Shown in pieces: positions 15,457 through 24,670 of a DNA stretch of 35,929 nt. The notes beneath the pieces were generated by a model, which had not been told where the DNA came from, searched no databases, and saw nothing but the letters and a program-made list of their open reading frames with translations. The position numbers and the translations under genes were made by a program. This stretch comes from Bacteroidota bacterium (lineage in GTDB: Bacteria; Bacteroidota; Bacteroidia; Bacteroidales; UBA12481): the NCBI GenBank assembly GCA_018669475.1, contig JABHCC010000054.1:1-35929 (forward strand). Direction: 5' to 3'. Within the stretch, counting starts at the first letter, position 1. Every line of letters begins with the position of its first letter.

Positions 15457-18400
15457 TTACTCAATGATAAATTGTTTCGTTCTCTTTCCGAATGATCCTC
15501 TGACCTCCATTATATAAAATCCTGCAGCCAGCTCACTGAGAGGCACGGTGCAAATGTGCTTCCCTGCTTTTTTCGTGGGCAGATTTGTTTCCTGAATTTC
15601 CCTGCCCAGCTTATCTCTGATTATAATTGTCAGGTCGTCCTGAAATTCAAGACTTATTGGAAGCGAAATCGATTGTCGGGTGGGGTTTGGAAATACATCA
15701 CCCAGACTGAAGCCTGATCCATAATGGGGTTTTATGCCGGTACTGTATTCAAAATGAAGGTTATCTATCCATAGTTCAAAGCCATTACCCCATGTGTCAA
15801 GAGTAAATTGAATGAGACTGATGTGTTCAAGGGTTTCTTCTGCTCCCTGCCGTCGCCATACATTGTCTCCTGCAATCGGAATCCTAATCTCCGTCCATTG
15901 TGTAGCCGCATTGAATACTGCAGCTGCTGTGTTGGTGTATATTAAAAGATTCTGACATTCATCTGCAAGTATGATACTAGAGTGTTGAAGTCGCTGCCCC
16001 GATGTTTTATTGATTTTAACATGAAAAACAATCTCCGATACATTACTCAGATCCCAATTAGCCTGAACAAGATTACCAGGTGTATAAATAAGATGACATA
16101 ATGCTCCACTCTCAGTGCTCAGCTTTAACGATTCATTCCCTGTAATTTTATCCTCGCTGTCCCAGCTCACAACAGACAGAGCTCCATCATCAGATGAGGA
16201 TATCCATTCAGCATCTTGTTCGGCAAGATCCTCAGGAGGTTCTGTTTGTTCATCAGGATCAGTTACAGGAGCAAATGGTTGCCAAATAACAGATCCGGGA
16301 GGGTCTCCCTGCTCTTTGATCTTGCACTGTATAATAGTTTCGTCATTCGTTCCGTATGAGTTGTTTATGGCTACTATCTGATCGGAGCTGTGATTTAAAA
16401 AATTATACGTAATTGTATTCGAAAATCTGTTGTTTGTAATGGTATCATTGATGGCCTTCTCACTTAACCAAACTGCAATAAGATTTGTGATAAACAGGTT
16501 CTGATGCACATATGCGTTCTCGGTATTGGCTAATAAAAGGCCATTACTATTTCCAATAAAATAGTTTCTCAAAAGATCGTAATCGCGTGATTCAAAATCC
16601 GTGTATCCACTTATTGGTGAATCATCCTGCCAAATCATACTTCCAATGTAATTCTCTCTTATGATATTGCCATCGATAAGATTTGATGATCCCCTGTCAA
16701 TGGCAATTCCAGCACTCCTGTTGTGATTAATGGTGTTGTTTATAACACTTGTGTTTTGTGAATACCCCAGCCAGAAACCATAATGGCTGAAAGAGCATGT
16801 ATTATTTTCAAAAACATTTCCTGAGGAGAATACTGATTCAATAGCATTATGCGGAGAGTAGGAGCAGTTGTTATTTGCGAAATAATTATTTCCTCCCTTA
16901 AAATTCTGCCGGGCATTCCCCAGGGTTTTGTTGTCGTTGATAAATATCCCGTCTCCGCCATAGCTGAAGTCGTTATTGATTACTCTGTTATCACTACAAA
17001 AATACAGAAGAACAGAAGCACAATCACTGGGGTCGGTATTGCGGTTTACTTCAGAGCAGTTGTTGTCTTCAAGCAGATTATCATCAGAATGGAATAACCT
17101 GATTCCATAGCCTGTGTTATTTGAGCACTTATTTGCCCTTAAAGTCATTTGAGAGCAGGTATAGGCAGCAATTCCGTCGTTCTGACCAGTTAGTATGTTG
17201 TTTGTTAAGGTAATGTCATTGCAGTGATCAAGAAATACTCCCCCTCCGTGAGCCATATCCGGACCTCCCCATATATGAATCCAACCATCCATATCTTTCT
17301 TGTTATCTGATACATTGCAATTATCAACCAGGATGTGGTGACAATTAATCATTTTGATGCCGTAAAAATAGCCGCTGATGCTTTCAAAGTTCTTCAGGTC
17401 AATATAGCTGCAGTTCTCCAGGTGCAGGCATATTCCATTTCCATTATCACCAATGGTATTCAGGGCGGTGCCATCCAGACTGAGATTCTCAATATTATGC
17501 AATCGTATCACTCCTGGTTCGTTTTTATCCGGCAGGGTGTATGAGCCTGGAAGAAGGAGGATGTCAGTATCTGAAAAGAATTGCATATTCTCTATTACCG
17601 GATAATATCCGTTCATGTATTTCTGTATGTTTTCGAGGCTTGGAATCTGATCCAGAATGAAGAAGCGATCAATAACTCCTGAAAAAGTATTTTGCAATCC
17701 CGATCCGCATATCTGAATGCTTTCTCCTTCGATAGATGGTAAATTCCATGCAGCAGCTCCGGTACTGTTTCTGGCCAAAAGATTGCCATTTAGATAGATA
17801 GACATGGCGTCTTCAGAAGCACTAGCACGATAATCCCAGGTAAAAGTGAGATGAGTCCAGCTCTGTTGGCTTAGCTGGCTGCAATCAAACTGAGCAATAA
17901 AAAAAGCATCCTGATTAGCAGGATCTCCAATTCTGAAAATGAAATCTGCATTCTCATCTGAGCCAATAAAAAACTCTGATCCATCGTCGATCTGAAATAA
18001 AGTATGGTTTGTATTTACTGTCCAGTTGGGGGATACCCAGCATGATATCATTCCTCTTTTGGGATGTATGTTTCCTTCAAAAGGATAGATCAAAGTGTTT
18101 TGAGGATTAAAGCGAAGAGCCTGTCCATATTTGCCTTGTACAAAGGCTGTAGCATTATTGTCGCTGGGCTCTTCACCACCGTTTCCCAGCAAATTATTCT
18201 CAAAATCCAATAAAAGGCTATAGCTTTCTCTGGCAGGAATATGTGCATCAAAAAGAGTTTTTATCTCAGCTTTGCTAAGCTCATGATCAACAATTATGAA
18301 CTGGTCGAGGCTGGCTTCAAGGGGGTTTTGTGTGCCCTCTCCCCCTATTTGGAATTCTCCTCCTATCCCCTGTATGAGTTCTCCAGTACCTTCTGATTCA

Positions 18401-19563
18401 TTAATTCCGGAAAGCTCTCCATCGAAATACAATTTCATTGCATCACCTGGAGAGATTGCAGCGCTGTTCCATGTGTGGGCAATGTGATGCCATGTGTCAG
18501 GTTCCCAGTTTGCAGCAGACAGGCTGGTTTCAAGTTTGCTATGATTATGACTTATTGTGAAGGTATATGTATTATCATCAGAAAGATAAATTTTCATATA
18601 GTCGTTTGGGGTACCGTAATTAAACAGCGTGTGTTCTGCAGGTTCAAACCAAGCTGTATTTATCCAATAGTGGATAGTTCCTTCCAGATCATTAATGTTT
18701 TCATCTGCAAGAAATTGTAAGCGGCTGCCTTCAGGGAAGAAGGCGGCCTGGTCAATTACACCCTCACGGAAATCTACAGGTATCGTGTAATTGTACATGC
18801 TCGGTTGTTCACCTGCTAATCCTGTTACAACACCATCGAATGGCAAAACGAGAGAAACAGGCAAATCTTTCTGTTCGTACAGAGCAATGATCTCAGTATC
18901 GTTGAGCGGGAAATCATAAATAAATAATTCATCAAGCGATCCCTGAAGAGAAAAATCCTGTCCGTAACCACCCAATTGAAAATCATTAGCATCAATTTCA
19001 TGAATATTACTGGCATCACGAGAGGCATCATTGCGTGCAAGCATAACTCCGTTAACATATACCCTTAAGGCATCACGATTATCAGCAGCCTGATTATCCC
19101 ATACATGAGCAATATGATACCATACTCCATCTGTCCAGTCATTGGTAGAAAAATTTGCATAAATCTCACCGGCACCAGTCGCCCGATTGATTAATGAGGC
19201 ATAATAACCATTACCATCAGTCCCAAATTGCATTCCGCCAGTGCCGCCATAAGTGAAGACCTTATGGTCATTAGTCCCCTTCCAGTCAGGTTTTATCCAA
19301 TAGGCTAAAGTTCCGCGCAAAGATGAAATATTGCCGGCTGCGAGATATCTGAGAACCCCTTGTGAAGGAAAATATGCAGCATTTCCTGATACTCCCGCTT
19401 CAAAACTTATGGCTTGGTTTTCATTGTGATAACTGGGCTCTTCACCATAGCTGCCATTCAGATGATTGTCAAATGAAAGGTGCAGAACAGGAGATTGGGC
19501 CATTGCTAATACGGGCAATATGCTACACAACAATATCAGGTAAATAATCCGCTTGGTTTTCAT
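15457..19563 (-). CDS. Secreted three-LamG, beta-helix protein with T9SS sorting domain
   Basis: The protein has 1368 residues. A signal peptide (MKTKRIIYLILLCSILPVLAMA) is followed by three tandem LamG/concanavalin-A-like domains at about 24-230, 232-445 and 447-650. Each opens with a GEEPS or GEQPS motif and contains a YWIKP/YWINT/CWVSP strand and an NxxLDELF/ASLDQFI/SGVIDRFF-type end. Residues about 655-1090 are a right-handed beta-helix with NosD/PbH1-like repeats rich in NN (CNVSDN, NNILTGQNDGI, NNTINHN). A carbohydrate-binding-like beta-sandwich follows at about 1115-1275. The last 85 residues are a type A T9SS sorting domain (DVFPNPTRQSI...AAGFYIMEV). It probably binds or trims polysaccharide at the cell surface; no catalytic residues were identified. 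Confidence 0.85.
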   Translation of the reverse strand: MKTKRIIYLILLCSILPVLAMAQSPVLHLSFDNHLNGSYGEEPSYHNENQAISFEAGVSGNAAYFPSQGVLRYLAAGNISSLRGTLAYWIKPDWKGTNDHKVFTYGGTGGMQFGTDGNGYYASLINRATGAGEIYANFSTNDWTDGVWYHIAHVWDNQAADNRDALRVYVNGVMLARNDASRDASNIHEIDANDFQLGGYGQDFSLQGSLDELFIYDFPLNDTEIIALYEQKDLPVSLVLPFDGVVTGLAGEQPSMYNYTIPVDFREGVIDQAAFFPEGSRLQFLADENINDLEGTIHYWINTAWFEPAEHTLFNYGTPNDYMKIYLSDDNTYTFTISHNHSKLETSLSAANWEPDTWHHIAHTWNSAAISPGDAMKLYFDGELSGINESEGTGELIQGIGGEFQIGGEGTQNPLEASLDQFIIVDHELSKAEIKTLFDAHIPARESYSLLLDFENNLLGNGGEEPSDNNATAFVQGKYGQALRFNPQNTLIYPFEGNIHPKRGMISCWVSPNWTVNTNHTLFQIDDGSEFFIGSDENADFIFRIGDPANQDAFFIAQFDCSQLSQQSWTHLTFTWDYRASASEDAMSIYLNGNLLARNSTGAAAWNLPSIEGESIQICGSGLQNTFSGVIDRFFILDQIPSLENIQKYMNGYYPVIENMQFFSDTDILLLPGSYTLPDKNEPGVIRLHNIENLSLDGTALNTIGDNGNGICLHLENCSYIDLKNFESISGYFYGIKMINCHHILVDNCNVSDNKKDMDGWIHIWGGPDMAHGGGVFLDHCNDITLTNNILTGQNDGIAAYTCSQMTLRANKCSNNTGYGIRLFHSDDNLLEDNNCSEVNRNTDPSDCASVLLYFCSDNRVINNDFSYGGDGIFINDNKTLGNARQNFKGGNNYFANNNCSYSPHNAIESVFSSGNVFENNTCSFSHYGFWLGYSQNTSVINNTINHNRSAGIAIDRGSSNLIDGNIIRENYIGSMIWQDDSPISGYTDFESRDYDLLRNYFIGNSNGLLLANTENAYVHQNLFITNLIAVWLSEKAINDTITNNRFSNTITYNFLNHSSDQIVAINNSYGTNDETIIQCKIKEQGDPPGSVIWQPFAPVTDPDEQTEPPEDLAEQDAEWISSSDDGALSVVSWDSEDKITGNESLKLSTESGALCHLIYTPGNLVQANWDLSNVSEIVFHVKINKTSGQRLQHSSIILADECQNLLIYTNTAAAVFNAATQWTEIRIPIAGDNVWRRQGAEETLEHISLIQFTLDTWGNGFELWIDNLHFEYSTGIKPHYGSGFSLGDVFPNPTRQSISLPISLEFQDDLTIIIRDKLGREIQETNLPTKKAGKHICTVPLSELAAGFYIMEVRGSFGKRTKQFIIE

Positions 19564-19591
19564 ACTTTTATGCTAATAAAATGCATTTATT

Positions 19592-21280
19592 ATGTCTAAA
19601 TTACGTACAATTTTCCTCTTTATTTGGGCTTTGCCAGCCTTTATTTATGCACAGGACAGAATTACCGGATTGAATTTTGCTACCCGTTCTGAAGTAATTG
19701 CTCAAAATGGGATGGCTTGTACTTCACAACCACTGGCAACACAGGTTGCACTGGATATATTGAAAATGGGTGGTTCGGCTGTTGATGCAGCAATTGCAGC
19801 CAATGCAATGCTGGGATTGGTTGAGCCTACCGGATCGGGTATCGGTGGTGATCTGTTTGCCATTGTCTGGAGTGCTGAAAGCGAACAATTATTTGGCTTT
19901 AATGGAAGTGGCCGATCACCAAAATCACTGGAATTGGAATACTTTCTTGAAAAAGGCTATACCAGCATTCCCTCGACGGGTCCGCTACCGGTTTCTGTAC
20001 CAGGAGCAGTAGATGCCTGGTTTGAATTGCACGATAAGTTTGGGAAACTACCAATGGCAAAAATTCTTCAACCGGCAGTTGATTATGCAGAACATGGTTT
20101 TCCGGTTTCAGAAGTGATAGCTTATTATCTTCGATCGGGTCGTTATCTTGCACGATTCCCGGGATTTAAGGAGACGTATATGCCTGATGGTACTTTACCT
20201 GCAAAAGGTGAGATATTTAAGAATCCCCGATTGGCAAAAACCTATGAACGTCTGGGAAAGGAGGGCAGGGATGTATTTTATAAAGGTGATATGGCCAGAG
20301 GAATAGCAGCCTATATAAAGGAAAACGGGGGCTTCCTTTCATATGAGGATCTTGCTTCTCATCATGGGGAATGGGTAGAACCCTTGCGTGCAAATTACCG
20401 GGGATATGATGTGTGGGAATTACCACCTAACGGTCAGGGTACCGCTGCTTTGCAGATGCTCAATATTCTTGAAGGATATGATATTGCTGGAATGGGATTT
20501 GGGAGTGTTGAGTATATGCATCTTTTTATTGAAGCAAAAAAACTGGCATTTGAAGATAGAGCCAGGTTCTATACTGATATGGATTTTTATGATGTGCCTT
20601 TGGATATGCTTTTAAGTAAGGAATACGCTGCTCAAAAACGAAAATTGATTAGAGACAGCAGGGCAGCCAGGTCTTATCCGGCAGGTGAAATAGAAAAAGG
20701 TAATACAATTTATCTTACTGTTGCTGATGCTGATGGCAATATGGTATCTCTGATACAGTCGAATTACAGGGGAATGGGATCTGGAATGACCCCTGCTGAT
20801 TTGGGTTTTGTGTTGCAAGACAGAGGGGAATTGTTTAGTCTCGATGCTGAACATGCAAACTGCTATGCACCGGGTAAGCGTCCTTTTCATACAATTATTC
20901 CTGCATTTATCACAAAGGATGGTAAGCCGTACATTAGTTTTGGCCTGATGGGTGGTGCTATGCAACCGCAGGGTCATGCCCAGATTGTTGTTAACCTTGT
21001 TGATTTTGAGATGAACTTGCAGGAAGCCGGAGATGCGCCAAGAATAAGACATTCAGGCTCCTCTCAGCCAACAGGTTCAGTGATGAAGGATGGTGGAATA
21101 GTATACTTGGAATCGGGTTTCTCTGATGAAACAATTAAGGCCCTGGTTCGAAAAGGGCATAAGATTCAGGGCACGATCGGAGGATTTGGTGGATATCAGG
21201 CAATAAGATGGGATTCCAAAAATAAAGTCTATTTTGGGGCTTCAGAAAGCCGAAAAGACGGACAAGCAGCAGGGTATTGA
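19592..21280 (+). CDS. ggt: Gamma-glutamyltransferase, exported
   Basis: GGT cleaves and transfers the gamma-glutamyl group of glutathione and related compounds. The 562-residue precursor has a signal peptide (MSKLRTIFLFIWALPAFIYA), so it acts in the periplasm. The large-subunit signature is present: LKMGGSAVDAAIAANAMLGLVEP (split as LKMGGSAVDAAIAAN and AMLGLVEP) and GSGIGGDLFAI. The autocleavage and nucleophile Thr aligns with Thr372 in GNTIYLTVADADGN, leaving a normal small subunit of about 190 residues that contains GGAMQPQGHAQ, although the common TTH triplet reads TIY. Only 28 bases separate its start from the divergent three-LamG gene, so the two promoters must overlap coding sequence. 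Confidence 0.92.
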   Translation: MSKLRTIFLFIWALPAFIYAQDRITGLNFATRSEVIAQNGMACTSQPLATQVALDILKMGGSAVDAAIAANAMLGLVEPTGSGIGGDLFAIVWSAESEQLFGFNGSGRSPKSLELEYFLEKGYTSIPSTGPLPVSVPGAVDAWFELHDKFGKLPMAKILQPAVDYAEHGFPVSEVIAYYLRSGRYLARFPGFKETYMPDGTLPAKGEIFKNPRLAKTYERLGKEGRDVFYKGDMARGIAAYIKENGGFLSYEDLASHHGEWVEPLRANYRGYDVWELPPNGQGTAALQMLNILEGYDIAGMGFGSVEYMHLFIEAKKLAFEDRARFYTDMDFYDVPLDMLLSKEYAAQKRKLIRDSRAARSYPAGEIEKGNTIYLTVADADGNMVSLIQSNYRGMGSGMTPADLGFVLQDRGELFSLDAEHANCYAPGKRPFHTIIPAFITKDGKPYISFGLMGGAMQPQGHAQIVVNLVDFEMNLQEAGDAPRIRHSGSSQPTGSVMKDGGIVYLESGFSDETIKALVRKGHKIQGTIGGFGGYQAIRWDSKNKVYFGASESRKDGQAAGY

Positions 21281-21283
21281 GGC

Positions 21284-21374
21284 GGGAATCGGGAATCGGG
21301 AATCGGGAATCGGGAATTGGGAATCGGGGACTGGGGACCAATGACTAAGGACCATCGACCAACGACCAATGACA
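21284..21374. repeat. Heptanucleotide tandem repeat array, 13 units of two unit types
   Basis: Starting at 21284 the sequence has a strict 7-base period. Six units are GGGAATC or GGGAATT, followed by GGGGACT and GGGGACC (21326-21339, the last overlapping the next type by phase). Five units of the ACCAAYG type then occupy 21338-21372: ACCAATG, ACTAAGG, ACCATCG, ACCAACG and ACCAATG. The array fills the gap between the ggt stop and the CotH gene start. It resembles the short tandem heptanucleotide repeats (STRR) known from cyanobacteria. Confidence 0.85.
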
Positions 21375-21399
21375 ATTTTTTCTGAAAACTGAAAACTTC

Positions 21400-22920
21400 T
21401 TGAAGAAACTATCTTTCATATTACTATTTGCTTTTTGCTCTGCCTTTGTTTTTGGGCAGATGCTTTTTCCTGATGCCGGACCGGTATTTCGTGATGATGT
21501 TTTGCCACGTGTGGATATTTCCATTGATCCGACATCATTGGATGCGATTTATGAAGAACCCTGGTCGTATGTAGAACACCAGGCCAGGTTTACTTTTAAT
21601 AATGGCGACTTTGAAATCTCTCTGGATGAAGTAGGTTTCAGACTAAGAGGTAACACATCACGGTATTCACAAAAAAAGTCTTTTAAAATTTCATTCAATA
21701 CGTTCAAGCCTGGCCAGGATTTTTTTGGTTTGGAGAAGATGAATTTGAATGGAGAACATAACGATCCATCGTTAATGCGATCTAAATTGGCCTGGGATAT
21801 TTGCAGAGAATTAGGTGTGCCGGCGAGCAGGTCTAATCATGTATTGCTGTACATCAATGATATTTTCTGGGGGGTATATATAAATGTTGAGCAGGTGGAT
21901 GAAGAGTTTGTTGACTTACGTTATGGCAATAAGAATGGCAATTTATATAAATGTTTGTGGCCTGCCGACCTCGTGTACAGAGGTACAGATCCGGATGATT
22001 ATAGATTTTCCAGTGGTGACCGGAGGGCTTATGATTTGAGAACAAACCAGGAAAGAGATGATTATTCTGATCTGGCTTTTTTTATTGATGTTCTAAACAA
22101 TACCCCCTTACCTGAACGATCAGCTGAATTGGAGAAGGTGTTCAATATTGACAGCTATATTTATGCCATTGTGATGGATGTTTTCACAGGAAACTGGGAC
22201 GGCCCTTTGTACAATAAGAACAATTTTTATCTGTATAAAAATACAGCTACGGGCAAGTTTGAATACATTCCCTTTGATTTGGATAATACTTTCGGTATCG
22301 ATTGGTTTGGGGTCAGCTGGGCCCATCGTGATGTATACAACTGGTCTCCATCAGGGGAATCACGACCCCTGTATGAAAAAATTATGGAAGTTCCGGAATA
22401 TCGCCAGAAGTATACTGAGGTTTTCAGAAGTTTTTTAGAAAGCTATGTTGACTCCGGATTTTTAAAGAATAATGCACTTCGAATGCGCGGGATGATAAGT
22501 CAGTATATCTCAGATGACCCATTTTACTCGGGGTCATATGGATGGGATTTCAATGACTTTGAACAATCGTTTACCAACTCCTTATCAGCGAGTCATGTGC
22601 CAATCGGATTGCTTCAGTACATCTCTATGCGATCAGAGTCGGCCTTATACCAACTCGATCCAATGAGTGTTGAGCAAGGGAAAAATGGAGTTAGCGAGAG
22701 CAGGTTTTATCCTAATCCAGCCACTGATCATATTCGTTTCATCGGAAACTTGCCTGAGTCGGTAAGCTTATTTACAATGGATGGAAAGAAAATCCGGCAA
22801 TGGCATTCTCCTATTCAAGCGGATTTATATCTGAATCAAGATCTGAATCCAGGCGCATACCTGCTCAGGCAGGTCTTCAGTACTGGCAGTACTAAAACTG
22901 AGATACTTATCCTCAATTAA
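21400..22920 (+). CDS. CotH kinase family protein with T9SS sorting domain (TTG start)
   Basis: The 506-residue protein begins with TTG: no ATG precedes the signal peptide, and the reading KKLSFILLFAFCSAFVFGQ starts directly after it. The CotH fold covers about 30-430. Diagnostic segments are VGFRLRGNTSR, KKSFKISFN, LNLNGEHNDPSLMRSKLA-like (here MNLNGEHNDPSLMRSKLA), GNWDGPLYNKNNFYLYKN with Asp at 267, and YIPFDLDNTFG with Asp at 293 and 295. These match the ATP/metal-binding residues of the atypical CotH protein kinases. The C-terminal 75 residues (FYPNPATDHIRF...GAYLLRQV) are a T9SS sorting domain, so the protein is secreted or surface-attached. Its stop overlaps the convergent lipoprotein gene by four bases. 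Confidence 0.88.
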   Translation: MKKLSFILLFAFCSAFVFGQMLFPDAGPVFRDDVLPRVDISIDPTSLDAIYEEPWSYVEHQARFTFNNGDFEISLDEVGFRLRGNTSRYSQKKSFKISFNTFKPGQDFFGLEKMNLNGEHNDPSLMRSKLAWDICRELGVPASRSNHVLLYINDIFWGVYINVEQVDEEFVDLRYGNKNGNLYKCLWPADLVYRGTDPDDYRFSSGDRRAYDLRTNQERDDYSDLAFFIDVLNNTPLPERSAELEKVFNIDSYIYAIVMDVFTGNWDGPLYNKNNFYLYKNTATGKFEYIPFDLDNTFGIDWFGVSWAHRDVYNWSPSGESRPLYEKIMEVPEYRQKYTEVFRSFLESYVDSGFLKNNALRMRGMISQYISDDPFYSGSYGWDFNDFEQSFTNSLSASHVPIGLLQYISMRSESALYQLDPMSVEQGKNGVSESRFYPNPATDHIRFIGNLPESVSLFTMDGKKIRQWHSPIQADLYLNQDLNPGAYLLRQVFSTGSTKTEILILN

Positions 22921-23966
22921 GCTTTCTTTTTCCTGAATAACTTCCAGATCATTCCAAACAACAAGAATGCAATAGCCAAACCAGTGACAATGAAGGCCCA
23001 GATATTTACAATCCTGCTTTCTGCAATCATCTCATAATCTTCAAAGAATGCTTCAAAATAATCAATTTCCCATGATAGACTATTCCCTTCTATTTCGTTG
23101 CTGTTGGTATTGACTAACAAACCTGGCATCCTGATCACAAAGCGATAATTGTCATCCATTGCCTCGTTGAAATAGTCCATTTTTGTAGTGAAATACTCGA
23201 AAGTTTCAAGATTTTGCTTAAATACTCTGTCTATTGTTTCAGGATCGAGGAATAATTTAAATGCATGAAGAAGATCTTCGGATGTGCTAATGTCATTGTC
23301 TGAATTTTTTAGTTCTTCAAAAATCGGTAAACGCACCTGCTGTAGTAACTCTTGATTGAAGGTGGAGCCATCTGTATTATTCACCGACAATATGAATAAC
23401 TGCCAGAACTCTTCATAGCCACTATCATACAGGTAATTTTCGAAACGATCCTCTGTAGAATTAAACTCAAGGTCTTTATAAAGAGGATGATTCTCTCTGT
23501 CATCTTCATCCATCGGAATCAACAGGATCTCTTCTTTACTCAAATAATCTCTCCAGTCGATCTTCTGAAAAGGATTGGTAGCCAGTAGGATATCCTTGTA
23601 TTCAAGATAAGAGAAGAACCACCTGAATTTTTTCTTCAGAACAGGTTGAATCCTGATCTGAGGAATACTATCAGCAGGATTCAATTCTTTTGCTGCTTTC
23701 CGTGCAGATTTAAAATCTTTACTCAGTACAAGTTTCTTTTTGTCATCATCTCCATCCAGCCATTGGCGATCCCAGGTTTCATCATTAAGAAAAGGGAAAT
23801 GCTGTGATATAATTTCGCTTGAATCCCCTTCAAATACAATGGTTTTTGTAATGGACCCGTTTTGGTGGACCTCAGTTGTAAAATAAATATCCAGGCATCC
23901 CTGTAGCATCATTGCTAATAGTATGACAGCCAGGATTTTAAATAAGTTGCTAATCATTGCATTCAT
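22917..23966 (-). CDS. Membrane-anchored lipoprotein of the sigma/anti-sigma operon
   Basis: The protein has 349 residues. A lipoprotein signal ends in MMLQGC (Cys about 24). A predominantly acidic extracytoplasmic domain of about 290 residues begins LDIYFTTEVHQNGSITKTIVFEG, resembling the beta-rich start of LppM-like lipoproteins. A C-terminal membrane helix at about 320-341 ends in a basic FRKKKA. It would thus be tethered at both ends, by lipid and by helix, with only the basic tail cytoplasmic. Its start overlaps the anti-sigma stop by four bases, so it is a third product of the sigma-factor operon and is probably involved in envelope sensing. No enzymatic motif is seen. Confidence 0.7.
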   Translation of the reverse strand: MNAMISNLFKILAVILLAMMLQGCLDIYFTTEVHQNGSITKTIVFEGDSSEIISQHFPFLNDETWDRQWLDGDDDKKKLVLSKDFKSARKAAKELNPADSIPQIRIQPVLKKKFRWFFSYLEYKDILLATNPFQKIDWRDYLSKEEILLIPMDEDDRENHPLYKDLEFNSTEDRFENYLYDSGYEEFWQLFILSVNNTDGSTFNQELLQQVRLPIFEELKNSDNDISTSEDLLHAFKLFLDPETIDRVFKQNLETFEYFTTKMDYFNEAMDDNYRFVIRMPGLLVNTNSNEIEGNSLSWEIDYFEAFFEDYEMIAESRIVNIWAFIVTGLAIAFLLFGMIWKLFRKKKA

Positions 23967-24670
23967 GGTATATAAATTTTAGTTGCTAATGAAACTTCAT
24001 TTAAATAGTTATTGATCTTCTCACGGATCATTTTGTGGCGTATAGCTTTTGATTCGATAACTGAACTCAGAAAATCTTCGGTAAGGGCACTATCAAGAAG
24101 TAAGAGTTGATCCAGGTTTTCTGGTCCGGCAGCATACAAGCGTGTTAGATTTCTATATTGATCAGGCTTACTAATATCAAGGTTTTTTGCTCCCATCCAG
24201 TTTTTCACATCCGACCAGCTGAAAAATACATTGACAATAAGTAGGTTATTAAGAGTTGGATGATAATCTGGCAGCTCTGAATTTTGATTGGCTAAGCGAT
24301 TTTCAAGATGGTTGATTTTCCTCAGGGTAGTGAATTGCTCATATCCGAAAAGCAAGAATAATAAAACACAGGCTACTGCAACCATTTGCTGAATAAATCT
24401 CAGAATGTTGAAATCTGACTCCGAAACGTCTTTATCAGTTCTGATATGCAAACTAACATTACTAATTATTTCGCGGCTCATCTCCGATGGAGTGCTTGCT
24501 ATTTGCTCAGTAAAACTCAGTTTTGACTGGATCTCTTCATATAAATCTGAACAAGATTGACAATCGTCAAGATGTATTTGCAATTGTTCATTTTGATCCT
24601 GACTTCGTTCCTCTTTGAGCAGGAATAGCCATGGCTCGATTTGCTGGCAGGTGTTATTTATTCTTCGCAT
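23963..24670 (-). CDS. Zinc-finger (ZAS-type) transmembrane anti-sigma factor
   Basis: The 235-residue protein has an N-terminal anti-sigma domain with the ZAS zinc motif H33-x3-C37-x2-C40 (HLDDCQSC) and an upstream Cys at 8 as possible fourth ligand. One membrane helix lies at about 93-110 (MVAVACVLLFLLFGY). A periplasmic C-terminal part of about 125 residues has a short coiled segment (LRKINHLENRLANQNSE) and no recognised domain. It overlaps the sigma-factor gene by 17 bases and the lipoprotein gene by four. It is expected to hold the ECF sigma factor inactive at the membrane until an envelope signal arrives. Confidence 0.82.
   Translation of the reverse strand: MRRINNTCQQIEPWLFLLKEERSQDQNEQLQIHLDDCQSCSDLYEEIQSKLSFTEQIASTPSEMSREIISNVSLHIRTDKDVSESDFNILRFIQQMVAVACVLLFLLFGYEQFTTLRKINHLENRLANQNSELPDYHPTLNNLLIVNVFFSWSDVKNWMGAKNLDISKPDQYRNLTRLYAAGPENLDQLLLLDSALTEDFLSSVIESKAIRHKMIREKINNYLNEVSLATKIYIP

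Noticed and set aside
20612-21052. 146-codon open frame antisense to ggt
   Set aside because: It lies wholly within a clear gamma-glutamyltransferase, and its product shows no family features.
21135-21341. Minus-strand frame with repeated FPIPDSR units
   Set aside because: It is a translation of the heptanucleotide array and the end of ggt; a 7-base repeat read in three frames gives a periodic peptide without meaning.
21284-21374. Possible CRISPR array
   Set aside because: The units are 7-base tandem repeats without spacers, and no cas genes are present.
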